Of a DNA stretch of 40,402 nucleotides, positions 34,966 to 40,402 are shown piece by piece. Origin of the DNA: an uncultured Anaerovibrio sp. (lineage in GTDB: Bacteria; Bacillota; Negativicutes; Selenomonadales; Selenomonadaceae); NCBI GenBank assembly GCA_902786545.1, contig CADACU010000030.1:1-40402 (forward strand), in the 5' to 3' direction. The position numbers and the translations under genes are program-made. A model generated the notes under the pieces. The model worked only from the letters and a program-made list of their open reading frames with translations. It was not told the DNA's origin and made no database searches. The number at the start of each line of letters is the position of its first letter. Positions within the stretch are counted from its first letter, which is position 1.

Positions 34966-36662
34966 ATTTTTGCCACAACCTGGAACCACCAAATTCCGTG
35001 CATATCATGGCCATAGCTTTCCGAATATTTATTCCCTAACGGCAACGCATAATCCAATCTTGCGTACACGCCGCCCGTCTTTTGCCATATAATGCCCACA
35101 CCGGCACCATTGATATAGCGGGAATTCGGACCATCATGATTGTCGTGCATATATTTCACCCAGCCGGCATCATAAAATGCTGCCAGCTGCCAATTGGAAT
35201 CACCAAAAGTATATCTGAATTCAACATTGCCCAATATACCATTGTCACCACTGGCTTCACCCTGAGGAAAAGCCCTCACACCATTGTAGCCACCAATATA
35301 GAATTTCTCTGAAGAATCCAGATTAGTCCATGATTTCTGCCCTGATAAGGAACAATGCAAATTCAAATTATCACTTAGTTTATGAATATAAAATCCATCG
35401 AAAACAGTTTTTTGATACACACCATCAATATGAAGCAAATCATTTTTTAGCGCATCAGCAGAATCCAATACCATATGCCCAACCGTATGCATCAGCTTAT
35501 AGGACGAAGCATAGGCCTTGTTTCGGTAATCTCCATCCAAACCAAAGCGCATAAAATATCCATGCTTACGATTATCGGTTCCCCACAATCTGATCCGATC
35601 GGTCAATTTGGTATAACCTAAATTGAATATAAAATAAAGATTATTATCTATTGAGCGTTTCCAAGGTGTTTTGGTAAATAATCGGATAGTATCTGCCATA
35701 CCATAGGCATTCATAAAACGATATTTTCCCCCCAGCTCATAATCCGTCCGATAATATTCCAATCCACCAAAGGTGCCAAAATTGAACATCGGCAATTCAT
35801 ATTTTAGAGAGAAATTCTGAAGATCATCTCCCTGGATACTGCGCAGATATCCGGCCTGCAGCTGATCTCCCACATGAGAAATATTATTCCAATGATAAAT
35901 AGCTCCCAAGCGGTTGCGCCCAGTAAAGTGATTTCCAAAATTATCAGCATAGATAAATCCACCGGATTTCTCTATATCGGTAAGTTGCAGTACGGTCTTA
36001 GCCTTCCCCGGTTCCTGGCCCGGCGAGAGAATGGCATGGGCTTTTATTCCAGGTATATCATTCAATATCAAAAGGGCACGATCCAGTTCCTGACGACTAA
36101 TAATCCGATCTTTTTTGACACTATGCGCAATGCCAGCTGCCCGACTAGTCAGCAGGCTGGAGGCGTTATCAAAGGAAGCCGCATCATAGGCCCCTTCCAT
36201 AATGTCGATTATTACCGTCCCATGAACAATATCCTGGGTCGGAATATACGCTATCGTGGTCATATATCCCTTACTGCGGTAAAAATCAGTTATACACTGG
36301 GCTACAACCAATAAATCATTAAAGGACATTTCCGGCTGTATACTATCGCCGGCCTGAGCCAATAGCTTTTCTGCGGGATATATCGTGTTACCCCGTAGCT
36401 GTATTTCTTTTACTTTAATTTTTACATTCGCATTACCATTTTGAATCTTACCCAAATTGATATTTACATCAACTTCATCTTTATCTTCTTTCGGCTTCCA
36501 GCTTCTGTCATCATAAATAGACGCTGATATGGAGCCGGAATCCGGCATATCTAACATATCAGCGGCAGCATGGGAACAAGGCAGCAACGCTAAGGATAAA
36601 CCTAAGCTGTACGAGCATATTTTTTTAGAATACGACAAAAAGATAACTCCTTTCCAGACCAT
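34962..36662 (-). CDS. TpsB outer-membrane transporter (ShlB/FhaC/HecB family)
   Basis: This 566-aa protein has a signal peptide ending near SHAAA. A POTRA domain follows, with [20 protein letters not shown] and [20 protein letters not shown] near residues 80-160. The rest is the 16-strand beta-barrel region, with alternating aromatic strands from [20 protein letters not shown] on. [19 protein letters not shown] corresponds to the conserved VRGY-type loop motif that reaches into the pore. The C-terminus ends VVAKI rather than in an aromatic residue. It secretes the TpsA encoded directly downstream. ATG 36662 has GGGAGG at 7-nt spacing, but this site is inside a hairpin; an internal TTG (MSYSKKICS) after AAAGGAG is an alternative start. 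Confidence 0.93.
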   Translation of the reverse strand: MVWKGVIFLSYSKKICSYSLGLSLALLPCSHAAADMLDMPDSGSISASIYDDRSWKPKEDKDEVDVNINLGKIQNGNANVKIKVKEIQLRGNTIYPAEKLLAQAGDSIQPEMSFNDLLVVAQCITDFYRSKGYMTTIAYIPTQDIVHGTVIIDIMEGAYDAASFDNASSLLTSRAAGIAHSVKKDRIISRQELDRALLILNDIPGIKAHAILSPGQEPGKAKTVLQLTDIEKSGGFIYADNFGNHFTGRNRLGAIYHWNNISHVGDQLQAGYLRSIQGDDLQNFSLKYELPMFNFGTFGGLEYYRTDYELGGKYRFMNAYGMADTIRLFTKTPWKRSIDNNLYFIFNLGYTKLTDRIRLWGTDNRKHGYFMRFGLDGDYRNKAYASSYKLMHTVGHMVLDSADALKNDLLHIDGVYQKTVFDGFYIHKLSDNLNLHCSLSGQKSWTNLDSSEKFYIGGYNGVRAFPQGEASGDNGILGNVEFRYTFGDSNWQLAAFYDAGWVKYMHDNHDGPNSRYINGAGVGIIWQKTGGVYARLDYALPLGNKYSESYGHDMHGIWWFQVVAKI

Positions 36663-36669
36663 ATTAAAA

Positions 36670-36698
36670 CCTCCCTGAGGTTAAAAACTTCAAGGAGG
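36670..36698 (-). promoter_or_regulatory. Hairpin sequestering the tpsB Shine-Dalgarno sequence
   Basis: On the minus strand, CCTCCTTGA (36690-36698) pairs over all 9 bases, with one U-G pair, with TCAGGGAGG (36670-36678), across an 11-nt loop. The 3' arm contains the complete GGGAGG ribosome binding site of tpsB. Opening of the stem would be needed for translation from 36662. Confidence 0.6.
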
Positions 36699-36842
36699 CA
36701 AATAATTCACATAATCTCGTTATGAAATCTTCGTACATCGGATCTGAAATACAAAAATGACCCTAGATTTCGTGTAAGTGCTGATGAAACCCGTATGTTT
36801 TCATCCTGCATATTCAGATATGTAAATTCACCGTGTATTATA
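36699..36842 (-). promoter_or_regulatory. tpsB promoter -10 and structured leader
   Basis: A TATAAT lies at 36837-36842 on the minus strand; its -35 is not clear. The predicted leader of about 165 nt contains hairpin GATGAAA-9 nt-TTTCATC and a longer-range perfect match GAAATCT / AGATTTC before the Shine-Dalgarno hairpin. The leader is longer and more folded than needed for simple expression. I do not recognise a known riboswitch in it. Confidence 0.45.
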
Positions 36843-36923
36843 ATAACACAAATAGTCCAAAATACACAATAGTTTAAGGTAAAAAGCTCAAAAAGATAAA
36901 ATATTTTAACTTATAATATGAAA

Positions 36924-37388
36924 TCACCAATTTTTAAATGGGTTCTTTGACAAGCAGGCATTGTAATAGCGTTTATCATCAGATACTTCTCGGGTTATCC
37001 ATTCCGGCAGTTCCACCGGCTCATCTACACTGGCCAGCTCCACCTCGGCCACAACAAGCCCATCATTGTCCCCATAAAAAACATCAATTTCCCAGGTATG
37101 TCCCAAATGGGGTTCAACATACCGGATTTTTTCAATCAAGGGCTTTTGGCACATTGTATCAAGAAGCTTGGCCGCATCCGCCAATGGAATTTCATACTCC
37201 ATTTCCAGACGAGAAATCCCTTTCGTAGCTCCCTTGATAGTTAAATAACCTTTATTGCCCTTTATCCGAACCCGTATCGTTCGGTCTTCATCAGCCACAA
37301 TGTACCCCTGACGAATATTTACTCCGGCCACAGCTGGCTGCCATTTTTGCTTATCAATGAGATATTTACGCTCGATTTCAATTCCCAT
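36924..37388 (-). CDS. CYTH domain (triphosphate tunnel metalloenzyme) protein
   Basis: This 154-aa protein begins MGIEIERKYLIDKQKW, containing the ExExK signature of CYTH proteins. Later come TIRVRIKGNKGYLTIKG, LEMEYEIPLADAAKLLD and VAEVELASVDE, which supply the alternating charged residues lining the tunnel. Bacterial members hydrolyse inorganic triphosphate or have adenylate-cyclase-like relatives; with this short length, tripolyphosphatase-like activity is the usual inference. The start overlaps the murB stop by one base (TAATG), indicating co-translation with murB. A link between the two activities is not known. Confidence 0.92.
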   Translation of the reverse strand: MGIEIERKYLIDKQKWQPAVAGVNIRQGYIVADEDRTIRVRIKGNKGYLTIKGATKGISRLEMEYEIPLADAAKLLDTMCQKPLIEKIRYVEPHLGHTWEIDVFYGDNDGLVVAEVELASVDEPVELPEWITREVSDDKRYYNACLSKNPFKNW

Positions 37389-38305
37389 TATTGTTCCCCA
37401 ATAATCCGTACCTCAGGATAGAGCTTTACCCCCTTCTCCTTATATACCCGGTCCTGTACCTCTTTGATAAGGTTCAACACATCCTGGGCTGTAGCATTAC
37501 CGGAATTAACCACAAAGCCGGCGTGCTTGGTGGAAATCTGGGCCCCACCTACCTGCAGCCCCTTGAGACCGGTGTTATCAATCAAAGTACCGGCATAATA
37601 TCCCTCCGGCCGTTTAAAGGTACTGCCGGCGCTTGGCATTTCCAAAGGCTGCTTGCTTTCCCGCCGCTGGGTATAATCATCCATCTTGGCCTGAATTTCG
37701 TCCTTATTCCCTGGCTGAAGCTCCAATGTAACTTCCGAAATAGCCTGTCCATTGGCCTGAAATACACTGTGACGATAGCCAAAGTTAAACTCATCCGGAC
37801 CATATGTCAATATTTTACCGGTAGTAGTAACTGTTTTTACTTCCTTGACAACATTTTTCATTTCCCCGTCATAGGCCCCGGCATTCATAAACACCGCTCC
37901 CCCCAAGGATCCGGGAATACCACAGGCAAATTCCATACCTGAAAGGCCATTATCTGCAGCAAATTGGGATATATGCTTCAAATAGGCTCCGGCACCGGCA
38001 ACAATCCGATTGCCCTCACAGCGCTTGTAGGACATAGGTGCATGAAATTTAATCACTGCCCCCCGAATGCCTTTGTCCAATACCAGCACATTGGAGCCAT
38101 TCCCCAAAATAGTCGAAGGAATATCGTGCTTGTTCAAAAGCTTAAAAATCTGGGCCAGCTGCATCATGTCCGCCGGAAAAATAAGATAATCCGCCGGCCC
38201 ACCAATATTGAAGGTGGTATGCTTGCACATTGGCTCATTTATATAAAATTGTTCCTTTGGCAAAATTTCGCCCAGCTCATCCACAAATGCCTGATTTATT
38301 TCCAT
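37388..38305 (-). CDS. murB: UDP-N-acetylenolpyruvoylglucosamine reductase
   Basis: This 305-aa FAD enzyme reduces UDP-GlcNAc-enolpyruvate to UDP-MurNAc with NADPH, the second committed step of peptidoglycan synthesis. The FAD-binding segment has CKHTTFNIGGPADYLIFPAD and STILGNGSNVLVLDKGIRGA, then GLSGMEFACGIPGSLGGAVF. MNAGAYDGEM and the catalytic Ser region MPSAGSTFKRPEGYYAGTLI follow. The C-terminal GAQISTKHAGFVVNSGNATA supports type IIa MurB. GAGGAAATGATAAA precedes the ATG. It is the first gene of a two-gene unit with the CYTH gene. Confidence 0.97.
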   Translation of the reverse strand: MEINQAFVDELGEILPKEQFYINEPMCKHTTFNIGGPADYLIFPADMMQLAQIFKLLNKHDIPSTILGNGSNVLVLDKGIRGAVIKFHAPMSYKRCEGNRIVAGAGAYLKHISQFAADNGLSGMEFACGIPGSLGGAVFMNAGAYDGEMKNVVKEVKTVTTTGKILTYGPDEFNFGYRHSVFQANGQAISEVTLELQPGNKDEIQAKMDDYTQRRESKQPLEMPSAGSTFKRPEGYYAGTLIDNTGLKGLQVGGAQISTKHAGFVVNSGNATAQDVLNLIKEVQDRVYKEKGVKLYPEVRIIGEQ

Positions 38306-38453
38306 TTTATCATTTCCTCATATTTATTTTAATGTAGCACACACATTAACCACTTAATTATACTAGCTAAGTGCTGATTTGAAAAGAGTTTATCTTACTA
38401 TATTATTTATAACGCCATTGTTCAAATTTTTCTTCTTTAGAAGAAAAATCTTC

Positions 38454-38504
38454 CAATTAGCGTTTCAACGAGCTGGGAGATATGCTCGCCAGCTGTTGTA
38501 GTTT
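38454..38504 (+). repeat. 51-bp repeat copy, inverted relative to 19194-19244
   Basis: It is identical over 51 bp to the reverse complement of 19194-19244. It holds the hairpin AGCTGGGAG...CTCGCCAGCT but lacks the CCCCCACC/GGTGGGGG hairpin of the other copy. It ends 20 bp before the -10 box of the SGNH hydrolase gene, so it forms part of that gene's upstream promoter region. Confidence 0.65.
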
Positions 38505-38523
38505 TGTTAATTTCAATTTATTG

Positions 38524-38529
38524 TATAAT
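38524..38529 (+). promoter_or_regulatory. Probable -10 box of the SGNH hydrolase gene
   Basis: TATAAT lies 40 bp before the start codon. The spacer and -35 region are T-rich without a clear hexamer, and overlap the end of the 51-bp repeat. Confidence 0.45.
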
Positions 38530-38568
38530 AAAATTTGTTAGCCAATGATTTTAAAAGGTGATTTTTTA

Positions 38569-40197
38569 ATGCGAAAAGTTATTTTGTTTTTTATATCTTT
38601 CCTAATATTGATTTTAGGTTTTACAACCCTATGTATTTTTCTTACGGAAAAATTTGATATATTTCATTTGCAGGACTATACCATCGAAGCCAGCTTTAGC
38701 GAGACTGACGGCAAAATGACCATGACCTGGACCCGCTATCCCTATCCGTGCTTCTACAAAGTGGATACATATTCCAAGACCACCGGCAAGCTCTCCGGCA
38801 GTGATGAATATCATCTTGTAAACTCTGAATATACATTTTCAGATACCTATGAAGTATCAACTACAGCCATCCCCACCTATTACAAGGTCACCGCCTATGG
38901 TATCTTTGGCAAGCTGTCCTCCGATGAGATTATGCTGGCCAATCCAAACTATTCCAATCCAATAAAACCGGTTCCCATATATCAATACACCAAGGATAAC
39001 CCCGCCAGTGTTATTCCATATCTGGTATGGCACAGTGTACCTGATGGGGTGCTTTATGAGCTGGAAATTCTGTCCGGGCCACCGGACAAAGAGAATACTG
39101 TCACATTGTCAACGGTGAACCATTTGACATCTACCCAATTGGTATTTACCAACGGGGTTCAGTTTGATTTACGACCGTATGCCAATCAAACCAGACTTTA
39201 CTGGCGGGTACGGGCCCTCAATCTCCGCAAGGAGCCCATCGGAGTTTTTTCCACGGCTGAGCCAATCGTTATTGATCAAAAGAAGGCCATTCCCAACAAA
39301 CCATTGCTGAACAACTTTGATAGAATGCCTGGCTTCAGGCAGCCAGTTTATCCGGTATATCATTGGATTCCAATGTTTGGTGCTGAAAAATATGAAGTAG
39401 AGCTGATGTCCCATCCACCAGCTGCTGAAAATAACACAAAGCCTACATCCGATCGGGCCTGGGCCAAAATAGTCAATGGGGCCTTCAGTTGTTACGATGA
39501 ATATCCGCGGTATTACGCCGGAACATATTATTGGCGGGTACGGGCCATAAATGATAAAGGAGAAACCATAGGTGTCTATTCCGATACAGATACCTTTGAA
39601 GTACCTTCCTACACCAATCGGCCACGGGTAGCTACATTTGGTGACAGCATTACCCATGGTGGCGGAGCAGTATCCTTCGCTCCATCCTGCATTGAATATA
39701 GCTACACTACTTATCTGGATTTTCCGGCCATAAATATCGGACGCAGTGGAGATACCTCAACCACTTCGCTGGAACGGTTTGATCGGGATGTATTGCCAAT
39801 AAATCCACGCAATCTCATCATTATGACCGGGTCCAATTCCCTGAGAGCTCAGGATATTTCTGCTGATACAGTGATAAATGACCTGGAAGGTATTTATCTT
39901 AAGTGCATAAAAAATGATATACGGCCAATTCTGCTTACATTGCCGCCTATCAACCCATCCAACATAATGCTGGCCTTCCACACGCCAACTGACCCGATGT
40001 GGTACCAAAAAATGCAAAAAATCAACAAATACATAAAATCCAAGCCTTATTATATTGATTTGGAGCCATATTTCTATGACCAGAACCACTCCATTATGGA
40101 TCCGGTCCTTGCCAACGATGGTCTCCATCCGGATATAACAGGGAAAAAGCTTATGGCAGAAATAATCAATCGCCACAAGGATGTTTTTCAGGAATAG
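38569..40197 (+). CDS. Membrane-anchored SGNH/GDSL hydrolase with two FN3-like domains
   Basis: This 542-aa protein starts at ATG 38569, 8 nt after AAAAGGTG. The N-terminus is an uncleaved-looking hydrophobic segment (VILFFISFLILILGFTTLCI). Two similar extracytoplasmic beta domains follow: both contain a YWRVRA(L/I)N strand, then (P/T)IGV(F/Y)S (near residues 210 and 320), resembling FN3 units. The C-terminal SGNH domain (about 350-542) has block I TFGDSITHGG, block II Gly in INIGRSGDTS, block III MTGSNSL, where the usual GxND Asn-Asp is Ser-Asn-Ser, and block V NDGLHPD with the Asp-His pair. Such enzymes deacylate esters, often on cell-surface glycans or lipids. The substrate here is unknown. 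Confidence 0.85.
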   Translation: MRKVILFFISFLILILGFTTLCIFLTEKFDIFHLQDYTIEASFSETDGKMTMTWTRYPYPCFYKVDTYSKTTGKLSGSDEYHLVNSEYTFSDTYEVSTTAIPTYYKVTAYGIFGKLSSDEIMLANPNYSNPIKPVPIYQYTKDNPASVIPYLVWHSVPDGVLYELEILSGPPDKENTVTLSTVNHLTSTQLVFTNGVQFDLRPYANQTRLYWRVRALNLRKEPIGVFSTAEPIVIDQKKAIPNKPLLNNFDRMPGFRQPVYPVYHWIPMFGAEKYEVELMSHPPAAENNTKPTSDRAWAKIVNGAFSCYDEYPRYYAGTYYWRVRAINDKGETIGVYSDTDTFEVPSYTNRPRVATFGDSITHGGGAVSFAPSCIEYSYTTYLDFPAINIGRSGDTSTTSLERFDRDVLPINPRNLIIMTGSNSLRAQDISADTVINDLEGIYLKCIKNDIRPILLTLPPINPSNIMLAFHTPTDPMWYQKMQKINKYIKSKPYYIDLEPYFYDQNHSIMDPVLANDGLHPDITGKKLMAEIINRHKDVFQE

Positions 40198-40198
40198 C

Positions 40199-40237
40199 AA
40201 AAACCAGTCAGCAAATGTTCGCTGACTGGTTTTTTTC
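40199..40237 (+). terminator. Bidirectional intrinsic terminator after the SGNH hydrolase gene
   Basis: The stem AAAAACCAGTCAGC / GCTGACTGGTTTTT has an 8-to-9-nt loop and T tracts on both strands. It also suits the convergent partial gene at the window end. Confidence 0.9.
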
Positions 40238-40245
40238 TGACAACA

Positions 40246-40402
40246 TCATAGCAATACAGGATCAGCCGGGTTGCCAAAATGGATATCCCATTCACGACTG
40301 AACCAGCGGCCACCAATTACCCGTTTTGCAATGATTGTTTTGCTTTCTTTTGAAACTGATGAATCGGCATCATACTGGGCGAATACATCCTCATAGTTGA
40401 AT
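40246..40402 (-). CDS. C-terminal fragment of an unidentified protein (5' end outside window)
   Basis: An open frame of 51 codons runs from the window edge to TGA at 40246. It reads FNYEDVFAQYDADSSVSKES, then KTIIAKRVIGGRWFSREWDI and HFGNPADPVLL. Coding is supported by the clean frame, the convergent layout and a terminator directly after the stop. I do not recognise the family from this fragment. Confidence 0.6.
   Translation of the reverse strand, partial: FNYEDVFAQYDADSSVSKESKTIIAKRVIGGRWFSREWDIHFGNPADPVLL

Noticed and set aside
36699-36842. Cyclic di-GMP riboswitch in the tpsB leader
   Set aside because: The leader folds, but the conserved GEMM sequence blocks are absent.

Overview
The window looks like chromosome of a diderm Firmicute, most likely a Negativicutes member. 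Housekeeping genes, the GntR/FadR regulator, strong AGGAGG-type ribosome binding sites and compact intrinsic terminators are Firmicute-like. The two-partner secretion pair (an outer-membrane TpsB and a large TpsA exoprotein) needs an outer membrane. No prophage, CRISPR array or intact insertion sequence is visible. Assignment to class is inference from gene content.

Layout. 1-2190: a B12-binding radical SAM protein (cut by the window edge) diverges from a 91-aa Nif11-like protein. 2282-6237 (minus): a PurF-like protein lacking the catalytic Cys, a diacylglycerol-kinase-type lipid kinase and a MATE/SpoVB-type flippase. 6554-9223 (plus): a DUF4931 HIT-like protein and an NSS sodium symporter. 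9324-15937 (minus): a SprA-like zincin, then an L,D-transpeptidase, a serine beta-lactamase-like hydrolase and oppBCDF without a binding protein. 16020-21775 (minus): ahcY, surE, tRNA-Lys, a CinA N-domain protein, a Sir2 deacylase and a chemoreceptor. 22211-29141: a FadR-type regulator convergent with the branched-chain amino acid operon ilvN-ilvC-leuC-leuD-leuB-ilvB. 29449-36662 (minus): tpsB-tpsA. 36924-38305 (minus): murB and a CYTH protein. 38569-40197 (plus): a membrane-anchored SGNH hydrolase. At the right edge is the C-terminus of an unidentified minus-strand gene.

Most interesting observation: three intergenic regions carry the same structured element. They lie upstream of the flippase, the NSS symporter and ilvN. 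Each copy is on the coding strand of the gene that follows it, and each begins about 10-35 nt after a well-formed sigma-70 promoter. The copies share a short hairpin with a TRAYGR hexaloop, a GGATTTATTYGAC segment, a second hairpin (ATTYAGT...ACTGAAT) and a trailing AAGTCYCA(T/G)TTTAC. I do not recognise it as a known riboswitch. It may be an undescribed cis-regulatory RNA, or a dispersed repeat that happens to sit in leaders. Other regulatory structure includes a hairpin that pairs the tpsB Shine-Dalgarno sequence, a terminator-like hairpin between ilvC and leuC, a perfect 20-bp palindrome beside a promoter at 1.7 kb, and a 51-bp identical inverted repeat pair at 19.2 and 38.5 kb.
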